From positions 1 through 48,683 of the forward strand of contig JAKFEW010000033.1 in assembly GCA_036675505.1 (NCBI GenBank): 48,683 bases of DNA. Reading direction: 5' to 3'. The DNA comes from JAKFEW01 sp036675505. GTDB taxonomy: Bacteria; Cyanobacteriota; Sericytochromatia; S15B-MN24; JAQBPE01. Shown here in pieces: positions 7,558-15,283 of this stretch. The notes beneath the pieces are model-generated. The model was not told the origin of the DNA and did not search any database. It worked only from the letters and a program-made list of their open reading frames with translations. Within the stretch, counting starts at the first letter, position 1. Each line of letters starts with the position of its first letter. The position numbers and the translations under genes are program-made.

Positions 7558-8808
7558 TTGGCCCCGCCCGCCGAGCCCGATCCCGCCCCGCGGGTCACCA
7601 CCGACGAGCTGTCGGAGGTGATCGAGGTGGCCGCGCGGCTCCAGCTCGGCTCGCTGGAGCAGGAGAAGACCGTCCAGCCCGATGTGCTCGCGGCGATCGC
7701 CGCCCAGGGGGCGATCGGCACCGACGTGTTCCAGCAGGCCCACGGGATGGTGCGGCAGCGCCGCCGCCGCCGCCGGGTCCTCTTCGCGACGCTCACGGCC
7801 CTCGCGGTGCTGGCCTGTGCCTCGCCGTGGTGGGCGCCGATCGCCTTCGCGCCGCCCACCTCGGTGGTCGAGGCGCCAGCCTTGCCCGCGCCCCCGCTCG
7901 ACCCCCAGGTGGCGACCACCCGGGCTGCGGCGCTCCACGAGCGTGCGGCCGGGCTGCGCCAGAATCGCCAGTTCGTGCCGGCGCTCGCGGCCGCGCGGCA
8001 GGCCGTCGCGTTGCGGCCGATGGAGGCGCGGCACCAGTTGCTGCTCGCGCAGTGCCTCGAGGGGGCCGGCCTCGTGGACGAGGCCGAGCGCACGTACAGG
8101 ACCACCTTGCAGATGGCCGATCGGCACAGCCATTCCGCCGCGCGGCAGGGCCTCGCGGGGTTGCTCGAGCGGGGCGATCGGGCCGAGCGCGAGGAGGCCG
8201 CGGCGCTCTACCGGCGCATCCTCGTCGTCGAGGCGCCGGCGGGCGCGACCTGGCAACGGCTGGCGTTGGTGGAGGCGGGGCTCGGCCGGCGCGACGCGGC
8301 GCTCGCGGCGTATCGGTCGGCGGTCGCTTTCGACCCGTCCTCGCCGCAGCCGCGCCGGGCGCTGGCCGAGTACCTGATCAAGCTCGGCCGCGACGCCGAG
8401 GCCCAGCGGATCCTGGAGGATCTGGTGCGGCGGGAGCCGCGCGAGTACGCCGCGTATGCCATGCTGTCGCGCCACCACCTGGCGCGCGGCCGGGGCGCCG
8501 AGGCGCTGCGCGTGGCCCGGCGTGCCGTCGAGCAGACCGACGCCAGCCGGATCGAGGCACGCCTGGGCCTGGCCCAGCTGCTGGAGGGCCTCGGGCGGAA
8601 CGACGAGGCGATCGCCGCGTACCGCGACGCGGTCCGCGCCGACGACGCGAACCTCGAGCCGTGGCGGGGCCTCGGCCGGCTCTACGCCCGGCTCGGCCGC
8701 CGCGACGAGGCGATCGCCGCTTACGAGCAGGCCGGCGCTCGCGCCCCTGACGACTGGAACCGCGACCAGTTCACGAAGGAGATCGGCCGCTTGCGGGGGC
8801 CTCGGTGA
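7558..8808 (+). CDS. TPR-repeat protein with one transmembrane segment
   Basis: The 416-residue protein has a cytoplasmic N-terminal part (about 1-68), an Arg-rich stretch, and one hydrophobic segment (VLFATLTALAVLACASPWWAPIAF, about 69-92). About seven TPR-like repeats run from 115 to the end. The clearest are ALAAYRSAVAFDPSS, DEAIAAYRDAVRADD and DEAIAAYEQAGARAP. It therefore appears anchored in the inner membrane with its TPR scaffold outside the cytoplasm, following the positive-inside rule. The start is a TTG four bases after the AAA gene stop, which fits coupling. No internal ATG would keep the N-terminal domain. It completes the pspA operon and probably acts as a protein-binding scaffold. 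The partner is unknown. Confidence 0.8.
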   Translation: MAPPAEPDPAPRVTTDELSEVIEVAARLQLGSLEQEKTVQPDVLAAIAAQGAIGTDVFQQAHGMVRQRRRRRRVLFATLTALAVLACASPWWAPIAFAPPTSVVEAPALPAPPLDPQVATTRAAALHERAAGLRQNRQFVPALAAARQAVALRPMEARHQLLLAQCLEGAGLVDEAERTYRTTLQMADRHSHSAARQGLAGLLERGDRAEREEAAALYRRILVVEAPAGATWQRLALVEAGLGRRDAALAAYRSAVAFDPSSPQPRRALAEYLIKLGRDAEAQRILEDLVRREPREYAAYAMLSRHHLARGRGAEALRVARRAVEQTDASRIEARLGLAQLLEGLGRNDEAIAAYRDAVRADDANLEPWRGLGRLYARLGRRDEAIAAYEQAGARAPDDWNRDQFTKEIGRLRGPR

Positions 8809-8872
8809 TCGGGGCGGGCGAGGTGGGCGCGCTGGGCGACGATCGGGTTCGCAATGAGACGATCACCTGCCC

Positions 8873-8902
8873 TTGATCTTTTTCGCGGGGGGGTGTTACT
8901 AT
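8873..8902 (+). promoter_or_regulatory. sigma-70-type promoter of tRNA-Gly
   Basis: TTGATC at 8873-8878 and TACTAT at 8897-8902 are separated by 18 bases and lie 27 bases before the mature tRNA 5' end. Both boxes are close to consensus in otherwise GC-rich sequence. Confidence 0.65.
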
Positions 8903-8929
8903 CTAAGGGTCGCCGCGAGGCGAGCAAAC

Positions 8930-9001
8930 GCGGGAATAGTTCAGTGGTAGAACATCACCTTGCCAAGGTGGGGGTCGAGGGTTCGAATCCCTTTTCCCGC
9001 T
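8930..9001 (+). tRNA. tRNA-Gly (anticodon GCC)
   Basis: The acceptor stem GCGGGAA (8930-8936) pairs with TTCCCGC (8994-9000), with T9001 as discriminator. The anticodon loop TTGCCAA places GCC at 8962-8964 in a TCACC/GGTGG stem, and the T-arm contains GGTTCGAATCC. The 3' CCA is not encoded. It reads GGC and GGT codons, which are heavily used here. It has its own promoter and terminator. Confidence 0.97.
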
Positions 9002-9004
9002 CTC

Positions 9005-9037
9005 AAACAGCCGGCCTTTTGGCCGGCTGTTTTTTTT
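9005..9037 (+). terminator. intrinsic terminator of tRNA-Gly
   Basis: AAACAGCCGGCC and GGCCGGCTGTTT form a perfect stem around a TTTT loop, followed by an unbroken T run to 9037. This is a textbook rho-independent terminator. Confidence 0.93.
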
Positions 9038-9314
9038 CTCCCTCTCCGGGTGGGTGCGTGCGTGATCTGGAACACGATCCCGCCCCCTTGGCGGGAACAT
9101 GTCCCGACAGCGGCAATTAACCGTTATCGAGGCGTGAATTAAGTCTCCCTTGGTCATAACTTAACGTCGTCTTCAACTCTCAAACGCAACATTCACGGTG
9201 GCGCCGGCGATAGAAAACCAGTGGTCCAGCCCTGCGGTCCCATGGGACAGCCGACGCGAGACCCGGACCCGGAAGCCCGCCGCCCGCGGCGAGAGTTTAG
9301 AAGAGGATTCCGAG

Positions 9315-10331
9315 ATGGCCGAGACGATGACCGAAGGGAACGAGCGTAGCTCGATCAGCCGCCGGGGCGTCGCCAAGCACGTCGCCCTGGCCCTGGTTTG
9401 CGCCTCGCTGCTCACGGCTTGCGGCCGCCCCCAGCCGAACTTCGGCGCTGCGGGGGGCATGGCCGCCACGACGAGCACGGCCGGGCCCACGAACCCCCGG
9501 GTGAACGAAGTCTACACCGAGACCCAGCCCGAGATCGCCGATACCGATCCGGTCGAGGGTCCGGTCAACCTGCCGTCCGTCCCGAAGGCCTCGACGACGC
9601 CCGTCGAGCCCGCGGCGATGCAGGTCAAGGCCCTCGCGACCACCAACACGAACATGCCGGCCCCCGGCCTCGGCAACCTCAAGACCACGATCGTCCGTGC
9701 CCGCCTGACCTGGACGCCCGTGAAGGGCGCCGGCGCGTACCGGATCTACTCGGCCGCCCAGCGCGAGGGCGCTGCGGCCGGCGAGAAAGGCAAGCTTTGC
9801 TACTACCTGCCCCAGTGGCTGCCCGCGGCGATCGTCGGCGGCGGCCTGGCGGGCCTCGGCAACCTGAACGTCGGCCAGGAGTACGTCTTCACGGTCGAAG
9901 CGCTCGACCGCGCCGGCAACATCATCGCGAGCGGCCAGGACAACTGTGCCCCGCTCGCCCCGCTCGAGATTCCTTACCTCCGCGAGCCTGGCCAGAACGG
10001 CATGCAGGTCGGCCAGACCCCGTACCTCAAGTGGACGCCCTCGCGCGGCGCCGACGGCTACTACGTGGAGGTCTTCAAGACCCTGCGCGGCATCCTGCCC
10101 GCCCTCCCGATGTGGCGCGGCTTCCGCGGCGAGACCGACTCGAACGTGATGATGTACGGCCAGCAGATGGACGTTTTCGAGGGCACCAAGCCCCTGCAGT
10201 GGAGCCTGCCTTTGAACATCGGCACCCGCTACGCCTGGACGGTCTGCGCGCTGCGCACCGACACGCACAACATGCACAACGCCAAGGCGATCGCCAAGGC
10301 CACCGCCCCGCTCAACTACTTCGTGCCCTAA
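9315..10331 (+). CDS. lipoprotein with two fibronectin-III-like domains
   Basis: The start is set at the ATG at 9315, which has GAGG 8 bases upstream. An in-frame start at 9198 would add 39 residues and bury the signal peptide. From 9315 the protein (338 aa) has RRG followed by a hydrophobic stretch ending in LLTAC, so Cys36 is the likely lipidation site. A Thr/Pro-rich region follows. Two beta-sandwich repeats come next, each with a 'LTWTPVKGAGAYRIY' or 'YLKWTPSRGADGYYVEVF' strand pair and a YVFTVEALD or YAWTVCAL strand, the pattern of FnIII domains. It is likely an envelope binding or adhesion protein. It is followed at 24 bases by another lipoprotein and then by a lipoprotein amylase, so the three may serve one surface function. 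Confidence 0.8.
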   Translation: MAETMTEGNERSSISRRGVAKHVALALVCASLLTACGRPQPNFGAAGGMAATTSTAGPTNPRVNEVYTETQPEIADTDPVEGPVNLPSVPKASTTPVEPAAMQVKALATTNTNMPAPGLGNLKTTIVRARLTWTPVKGAGAYRIYSAAQREGAAAGEKGKLCYYLPQWLPAAIVGGGLAGLGNLNVGQEYVFTVEALDRAGNIIASGQDNCAPLAPLEIPYLREPGQNGMQVGQTPYLKWTPSRGADGYYVEVFKTLRGILPALPMWRGFRGETDSNVMMYGQQMDVFEGTKPLQWSLPLNIGTRYAWTVCALRTDTHNMHNAKAIAKATAPLNYFVP

Positions 10332-10355
10332 GCCCTGAACCGGAGCCCCAGACCC

Positions 10356-11771
10356 GTGATGTCCCCTGTTCGCTTCATCCTTGCCGCAGCGTTGGTCGCC
10401 ACCAGCGTCGCCGCGACCGGGTGCGGCGAACGGGCCTTTCAGGTTGCGCCCGAAACGGCCGCCGACGGGAAGTCCGCCTCGGGCGAGAAGGCCCCGACCG
10501 GCGTCGCGATCACCGTGATCGACCAGAACTCGAAGCCCGTCGCGGGCGCCGCCGTCGGCATCGCCGACGCGAGCGGGAAGCAGGTTGCGGCCGACGTCGC
10601 GACCGACGCGACAGGCAAAGCCACCTTCGCGAAGGTCGTGCCCGGCAAGGGCTACGTCGCCACCGCCCGCCACAAGGGCCTGATCGCCACCCACGCGCTC
10701 GACGTGGAAGGTGAGCAGCAGGTCCTCGTCAGCGTCATGCTCGCCGCGGCCAACGGCCTCAAGGGCCTGCTCAGCGGCACGATCATCGACGGCTTCACCG
10801 GCCAGCCGCTCCACGGCGCGCTGGTCTCGGTGGTCGGCATGCAGAACACGACGCGCTCGAACGTCGACGGCTCCTACGTCCTCAAGGACGTCCCGGCCGG
10901 CAACCCGACCGTGGTCGCGGCCTTCCCGGGCTTCGGCGAGCAGCGCACGATGGTCGCCGTGCGCGGCGGCCAGAGCGTGCGCGCGGACCTCAAGCTGATG
11001 CCCGGCACCAACGGCGCGCACTTCAGCCACACGCTGATCGCGTCCCAGAAGACGATCGTCAAGGTCGACCGCCACGGCTCCAAGCTCTGGACGACCCGCA
11101 AGGGCGGCTCGCAGGCCCGCCTGCTCACGAACGGCAACGTGCTCGTCGCCAACGGCGGCGGCGTGGACGAGGTCACCTTCAACGGCGCCGTCGCCTGGGC
11201 CTACAAGCCGCTGGTCTTCGGCCGCCTGAGCAACGCCCAGGGCGTCTTCCGCGCCGCCAGCGGCAACACGTTCATCGCCGACACCGACAACAACCGCGTG
11301 ATCGAGGTCTCGACCTCGCAGCAGATCCAGCGTGCCGTGAAGTACGACTTCCGCAAGCCGATGTCGGTCGAGCGCCTCGAGTCCTCCCACACCACCCTGG
11401 TCGCCGACACCGGCAACAACCGCGTGGTCGAGATCGACGACAACGGCCGTGCGGTCTGGGGCTTCGGCGACGGCAACCCCGAGAACCTCAACAAGCCCAC
11501 GCACGCCGTGCGGTTGCCGAACGGCAACACGCTCGTGACGGACTCCGGCAACAGCCGGATCCTCGAGATCACGCGCGAAGCCCGGCTCGCCTGGGACTAC
11601 GGCGACAACACCCGCGCCACCTGCGCCTTCCCCAACTCGGCCACGCGGCTGCCCAACGGCAACACCCTGATCGCCGACACGGGCAACCACCGCGTGATCG
11701 AGGTCGATCGCAACCGCGCGATCGTCTGGACGCACGAGATTGAAACCCCGCTCTACGCCGAACGTTTGTAG
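10356..11771 (+). CDS. lipoprotein with carboxypeptidase-regulatory-like domains and a C-terminal beta-propeller
   Basis: The 471-residue protein starts with a signal peptide ending in AATGC (Cys23), a plausible lipobox. Two CarboxypepD_reg-like beta domains follow: about 47-130 (KPVAGAAVGIADASG, TGKATFAKVVPGKGY) and about 137-212 (GQPLHGALVSVVG, VDGSYVLKDVPAGN). The C-terminal half (about 220-471) holds repeated blades: NTFIADTDNNRVIEV, TLVADTGNNRVVEI, NTLVTDSGNSRILEI and NTLIADTGNHRVIEV. Each is followed by a Trp strand, as in NHL/PQQ-type propellers. GGAG lies 10 bases before the GTG start; an ATG directly after the GTG is the alternative. It should be an outer-envelope binding protein. 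No catalytic residues are recognised. Confidence 0.8.
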   Translation: MMSPVRFILAAALVATSVAATGCGERAFQVAPETAADGKSASGEKAPTGVAITVIDQNSKPVAGAAVGIADASGKQVAADVATDATGKATFAKVVPGKGYVATARHKGLIATHALDVEGEQQVLVSVMLAAANGLKGLLSGTIIDGFTGQPLHGALVSVVGMQNTTRSNVDGSYVLKDVPAGNPTVVAAFPGFGEQRTMVAVRGGQSVRADLKLMPGTNGAHFSHTLIASQKTIVKVDRHGSKLWTTRKGGSQARLLTNGNVLVANGGGVDEVTFNGAVAWAYKPLVFGRLSNAQGVFRAASGNTFIADTDNNRVIEVSTSQQIQRAVKYDFRKPMSVERLESSHTTLVADTGNNRVVEIDDNGRAVWGFGDGNPENLNKPTHAVRLPNGNTLVTDSGNSRILEITREARLAWDYGDNTRATCAFPNSATRLPNGNTLIADTGNHRVIEVDRNRAIVWTHEIETPLYAERL

Positions 11772-11811
11772 TACGACCCGAAACTGGGGCCCCCCGGCTC
11801 CAGGATTTCGC

Positions 11812-11840
11812 TTGAACTGAACATTAAATTCCGGTAAAGT
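11812..11840 (+). promoter_or_regulatory. candidate promoter of the amylase gene
   Basis: TTGAAC at 11812-11817 and TAAAGT at 11835-11840 are 17 bases apart in an AT-rich island. A TATAAA at 11847 offers an alternative -10. The island lies 60-90 bases before the GH13 start. Confidence 0.45.
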
Positions 11841-11906
11841 AACCATTATAAACAGATTAGGTCCCCCGGCTCCCGGTTCCCGGTTCCAACGACGAGGATG
11901 TCCCGA

Positions 11907-13463
11907 ATGGCGAAGCTGACCTGGCGCACCGCACTCACCACCGCCCTGGCTGGTTCGATGCTGCTCTCCGGCTGCGGCCTCGCCGCGCCCGGCCTCGGCG
12001 GCTCGCGCGACGGCGGCGCGTTCGACGCGGCCGGCAAGAAGCGCCAGGGCGCCCGCGGCGGCTTCACGCCCGCCTGGGTCAAGGACGCCGTCTTCTACCA
12101 GATCTTCCCGGAGCGCTTCGCCGACGGCAACCGCGCCAACAACCCGCCGAAGAGCGACCCCTGGGGCAGCAAGCCGAACTTCGACAACTTCATGGGCGGC
12201 GACCTCGCCGGCGTGCGGTCGAAGATTCCTTACATGAAGTCGGTCGGCATCAACGCGATCTACTTCAACCCGCTGTTCAAGGCGTCCTCGAACCACAAGT
12301 ACAACACCGCGGACTACATGCAGATCGACCCGTCGTTCGGCACGAACGCGGACTTCAAGAGCCTGGTCGGCGAACTGCACCGCAACGGCATCAAGGTGAT
12401 CATCGACGGCGTGTTCAACCACACCGGCGACGACAACGTGATGTTCGAGGACTGCAAGAAGAACGGCCGCCAGAGCAAGTTCTGGAACTTCTACACGATC
12501 TGGGATTTCCCGATCACCACGACGCCCAAGCCGAACTACAACGCGTGGTGGGGCTTCGGCACGCTGCCGCAGTTGACGGCCGCGAAGAACCCGGAAGTCC
12601 AGAAGATGCTCTTCGACGTGACCGAGTATTGGACCCGCCAGGGCATCGACGGCTGGCGCCTCGACGTGCCCAACGAGATCGACAACCGCGACTTCTGGCG
12701 CGAGTGGCGCAAGCGCGTCCGCGCGATCAACCCCGAGGCCTACATCGTGGGCGAGATCTGGACCGACGGTCACTCGTGGCTGCAGGGCGACCAGTTCGAC
12801 GCGGTCATGAACTACCTCGGCCGCGACACGATGCTCGAGTTCTTCGCGCACCAGAAGCTGAGCGTGGACGAGCTCGACAAGCGCCAGGAGGGCTTGCGCA
12901 ACCACTACGGCCAGGAAGTCACGGACGCGGGCTTCAACATCCTCTCGAGCCACGACGTGCCGCGCGTCCGCAGCGAAGCCGGCGGCGACCTCAAGCGCGC
13001 CCAGGAAGCCTACTTCTACATGTTCACGCAGCCCGGCGCGCCGGTCGTGTACTACGGCGACGAGCTCGGCATGCTCGGCGCCAAGGATCCCGACAACCGC
13101 CGCTGCATGCCCTGGGACGAGGCCAAGGACGCCAACCCGATGCTCGCGTTCATGAAGAAGCTGATCGCGGTGCGCAAGGCGCACCCGGCGCTCCGCGGCG
13201 GCCAGGTGAAGACCTACATGCGCCACAACCACCACCGCCAGTTCGCTTACCTGCGCGCCGACAAGGGCGAGAAGCTGGTCGTCGCCCTCAACAGCGGCGC
13301 CGAGGCCCGCGACGTGGCCTTCGAGGTCAAGGGCGACTTTGCCGACGGGACCGCGATGCAGGACGCGATGACCGGCAAGCGCTACACGGTGGCCGGCGGC
13401 CGGCTCGTGGTGACGGCGATGCCGCCCCAGACGGGTGCGATCCTGGTGCCTGCCACGCGCTGA
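11907..13463 (+). CDS. GH13 alpha-amylase/neopullulanase-like lipoprotein
   Basis: GH13 enzymes hydrolyse alpha-glucans such as starch, pullulan or cyclodextrins. The start is placed at 11907 because GAGG lies 9 bases before it but abuts the earlier ATG at 11898. The 518-residue protein has a signal ending in LLSGC (Cys23), so it should be a lipid-anchored envelope enzyme. The catalytic barrel begins at AVFYQIFPERF and carries all four GH13 regions: DGVFNH (Asp167), GWRLDVPNE (nucleophile Asp253), GEIW (acid/base Glu283) and SSHD (Asp350). The layout without a large N-terminal starch-binding domain, and GFNILSSHD, fit the neopullulanase/cyclomaltodextrinase branch. The C-terminal beta domain follows from about 430. 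A strong terminator ends the transcript. Confidence 0.9.
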   Translation: MAKLTWRTALTTALAGSMLLSGCGLAAPGLGGSRDGGAFDAAGKKRQGARGGFTPAWVKDAVFYQIFPERFADGNRANNPPKSDPWGSKPNFDNFMGGDLAGVRSKIPYMKSVGINAIYFNPLFKASSNHKYNTADYMQIDPSFGTNADFKSLVGELHRNGIKVIIDGVFNHTGDDNVMFEDCKKNGRQSKFWNFYTIWDFPITTTPKPNYNAWWGFGTLPQLTAAKNPEVQKMLFDVTEYWTRQGIDGWRLDVPNEIDNRDFWREWRKRVRAINPEAYIVGEIWTDGHSWLQGDQFDAVMNYLGRDTMLEFFAHQKLSVDELDKRQEGLRNHYGQEVTDAGFNILSSHDVPRVRSEAGGDLKRAQEAYFYMFTQPGAPVVYYGDELGMLGAKDPDNRRCMPWDEAKDANPMLAFMKKLIAVRKAHPALRGGQVKTYMRHNHHRQFAYLRADKGEKLVVALNSGAEARDVAFEVKGDFADGTAMQDAMTGKRYTVAGGRLVVTAMPPQTGAILVPATR

Positions 13464-13483
13464 GCCCGTTCAATCGCCAACGT

Positions 13484-13520
13484 GCGGCCGGAGGAGCGAG
13501 TCTCCTCCGGCCGCTCTTTT
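13484..13520 (+). terminator. intrinsic terminator after the amylase gene
   Basis: GCGGCCGGAGGAG and CTCCTCCGGCCGC form a perfect 13-bp stem around a 5-base loop, followed by TCTTTT. It starts 20 bases after the amylase stop. Confidence 0.9.
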
Positions 13521-13947
13521 GTCAGAAGCGAACAGTGGACTTCGTTATGAAGTCAAGGGGATAAGTTCGTAACGGAATGTAAAGTTGACTCAGCTCTCGT
13601 TCCGAAGTCAGAAATGAGCCCGCCCGCGATCGGAAGCCGCGGTGGTCAGCGAACTGTCAGCGACGCCGCGCGCGATGGGCGAGTCGGTCGAAATTGGCGT
13701 CACTGGCGTGTTTCTGGAAAATCATCGCTCGTAAGGCGTCGACAATCGACCTGAAAGCGGCCCACCGTCCCGGCTCTGTGTTTTCGTTCCTATGTTAACT
13801 TTTATCCTGAAACGGGCGGAATCGGCGGGACATCATGGTATAGTTCCTACATCAATACTGCACTCCGGAACGTAAGCGCGTCATCATCCTTCGCTCCACT
13901 CCGCTGCGATCCACCTAAACCGAAACTGCCAGAAAGGAAGGTCCGAC
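13521..13947 (+). promoter_or_regulatory. long intergenic control region upstream of the HTH regulator
   Basis: This is the longest gene-free stretch in the window and is less GC-rich than its surroundings. It contains a perfect inverted repeat GACTTC-GTTAT-GAAGTC at 13538-13554, and GAAGTC occurs again near 13605, so it could hold an operator. An extended -10 box, TGGTATAGT, at 13836-13844 has no clear -35 box and lies about 104 bases before the GTG start. No ORF or RNA gene is recognised here. Confidence 0.45.
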
Positions 13948-14784
13948 GTGTCCGATCGCGCCCGCTCGCTCACACGCATGCCCGTTCGCCGGGAGAGCTC
14001 GACCACGCGCCCTCGCTCGCCTTCGATCGACATTCTGAAGAAGGCCCTCGACGCCGCCGTCGTCAGCCGCCGGACCTTCGTCAACGAAACCGGCCTGAGC
14101 TACGAGTACGTTTCGCGCATCTTCAACAGCAAGGTGAAATTCCCGGCCGTCCGTGAGACGCTCGAGAAGTTCGCCGATGTCGCGAAGATCGATCCGATGA
14201 TGTTCGTGGAATACCAGCAGCTCGTCAGCGTGCTACCGGAGTCGACCCGCAAGCTCTGGGCGCAGCTCCAGAAGCTCGGCCTCTCGCGCCAGGAATTCTC
14301 CAGCCGCGTCGCCATCAGCCGGACGTACATGTACGAAATCTTGCGCGGCGACGTGCCGTTCCCGCGCAACCCCGAGGTGATCGAGAAGATCGCCCAGGCG
14401 GCCGAGATGCCGCCAGAGAGCTTCTCCGAGTACCTCGCTCCGGTTCAGGACTGGGCCGAGCGGAACCCCGGGGCGATCGAGCAGGTGTTCATGAACCTGC
14501 TGGTCACCAAGATGCTCCTCGTTCGCGGCTACGCGAGCTTCGAGTCGCCGGCGAAGGAAATCTCGGACGAGATGGTCAAGATCATCCCGCCCGAAAGCCG
14601 GTTCGAGCCCTGGGTCATCGAGCTCTTCAAGATCATGGGCAAGAAGCACCTGGGCGTTCGCCAGGTCTCCGAGCTCGCCGGCGTGTCCGATCGGGACGTC
14701 CGCCTGATCCTGATGGGTCAGGTCCAGTCAGACGATCTGCCGGAAGCCACCAAGAAGCTCAAGGCCGCCTTCAAGCTCAAGTAG
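13948..14784 (+). CDS. DNA-binding regulator with three XRE-like helix-turn-helix units
   Basis: The 278-residue protein starts at a GTG with AGGAAGG at good spacing. After a basic, disordered N-terminus (1-25) there are two clear XRE-like units of similar layout. The first (about 28-90) holds SRRTFVNETGLSYEYVSRIFN. The second (about 103-163) holds SRQEFSSRVAISRTYMYEILRG. Each is followed by a helix and a PxxFxEY end. A third, more diverged unit (about 226-275) contains VRQVSELAGVSDRDVRLILMG. Residues 165-225 form a helical linker. No ligand-binding or enzymatic domain is visible. It sits behind a long regulatory region and before a response regulator, separated from it by a strong hairpin. 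Targets are unknown; the inverted repeat upstream could be an autoregulatory site. Confidence 0.75.
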   Translation: MSDRARSLTRMPVRRESSTTRPRSPSIDILKKALDAAVVSRRTFVNETGLSYEYVSRIFNSKVKFPAVRETLEKFADVAKIDPMMFVEYQQLVSVLPESTRKLWAQLQKLGLSRQEFSSRVAISRTYMYEILRGDVPFPRNPEVIEKIAQAAEMPPESFSEYLAPVQDWAERNPGAIEQVFMNLLVTKMLLVRGYASFESPAKEISDEMVKIIPPESRFEPWVIELFKIMGKKHLGVRQVSELAGVSDRDVRLILMGQVQSDDLPEATKKLKAAFKLK

Positions 14785-14793
14785 GGCAACCAT

Positions 14794-14831
14794 ACGCTCG
14801 CCCAGGGGAACAAGCGACCCTGGGCGAGCGT
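14794..14831 (+). terminator. strong hairpin without T-tract between the HTH regulator and the response regulator
   Basis: ACGCTCGCCCAGGG and CCCTGGGCGAGCGT form a perfect 14-bp stem around a 10-base loop. The sequence after it is not T-rich. The hairpin ends 37 bases before the GTG of the response regulator. It could terminate, protect the upstream 3' end or set the ratio of the two genes. Confidence 0.5.
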
Positions 14832-14868
14832 CATGCGTCTACCTGTTGGCGAGTGAGGAGGACAAACC

Positions 14869-15252
14869 GTGCATGCTCAACCTACGATCCTCCTGGTGGA
14901 GGACAACCCGGACACCGTCGAGTTCCTGGCGCGCCGCCTTCGCGATGAGAACTTCGAAGTGCTCGTCGCCCGCAACGGCCTCGAAGCCTGGCGGATCGCG
15001 AACGCCGAGCGGCCCTCGGCGATCGTGATGGACATCAACCTGCCCCAGATGAACGGCGACGAGGTCGTCCGCAAGCTGCGCGCGCAACCCGAGACCGAGA
15101 AGATTCCCGTGGTCTTCATGACCGCCGAGACCGAGCAACGTGTGCGCGACCTGCTCGTGCCGAACCACACGATCTGCCTCGAGAAGGCGATCAAGAGCAA
15201 GACGCTGATCGACGCGTTGTATCAGGTGCTGCCCAGGGCGGCGGCCGGCTGA
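14869..15252 (+). CDS. single-domain response regulator (CheY-like receiver)
   Basis: The 127-residue protein is one receiver domain with no output domain. The acidic pair Glu11-Asp12 follows ILLV, the phosphoacceptor is Asp55 in AIVMDINLPQMNG, and Thr85 lies in VVFMTAET. The conserved Lys is Lys106 in CLEKAIKSKTL, where Lys-Ala replaces the usual Lys-Pro. GAGGAGG lies before the GTG start. There is no sensor kinase nearby, so it is an orphan that should relay phosphate by protein contact. It follows the HTH regulator at 84 bases, with a hairpin between, and converges on the RiPP precursor gene with about 30 bases between stops. Confidence 0.92.
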   Translation: MHAQPTILLVEDNPDTVEFLARRLRDENFEVLVARNGLEAWRIANAERPSAIVMDINLPQMNGDEVVRKLRAQPETEKIPVVFMTAETEQRVRDLLVPNHTICLEKAIKSKTLIDALYQVLPRAAAG

Positions 15253-15283
15253 TCGCCCGACCGCCGGCTGGTTCGGGGGCGCT

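Noticed and set aside
4398..8105. 1235-codon open frame on the minus strand
   Set aside because: It lies opposite pspA, the coiled-coil gene and the AAA gene, has no domain signatures and no ribosome site, and shows the same shadow composition.
9079..9095. CCCGCC/GGCGGG hairpin after the tRNA terminator
   Set aside because: It is a short stem in a GC-rich region with no T-tract and no gene end nearby; not above chance.
9297..13235. 1312-codon open frame on the minus strand
   Set aside because: It is antisense to three well-supported lipoprotein genes; its Arg/His/Val/Asp-rich, repetitive translation is what codon-position GC bias produces opposite real genes.
15253..15283. Possible terminator between the response regulator and the RiPP precursor
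   Set aside because: Only broken complementarity is seen and no T run exists on either strand.
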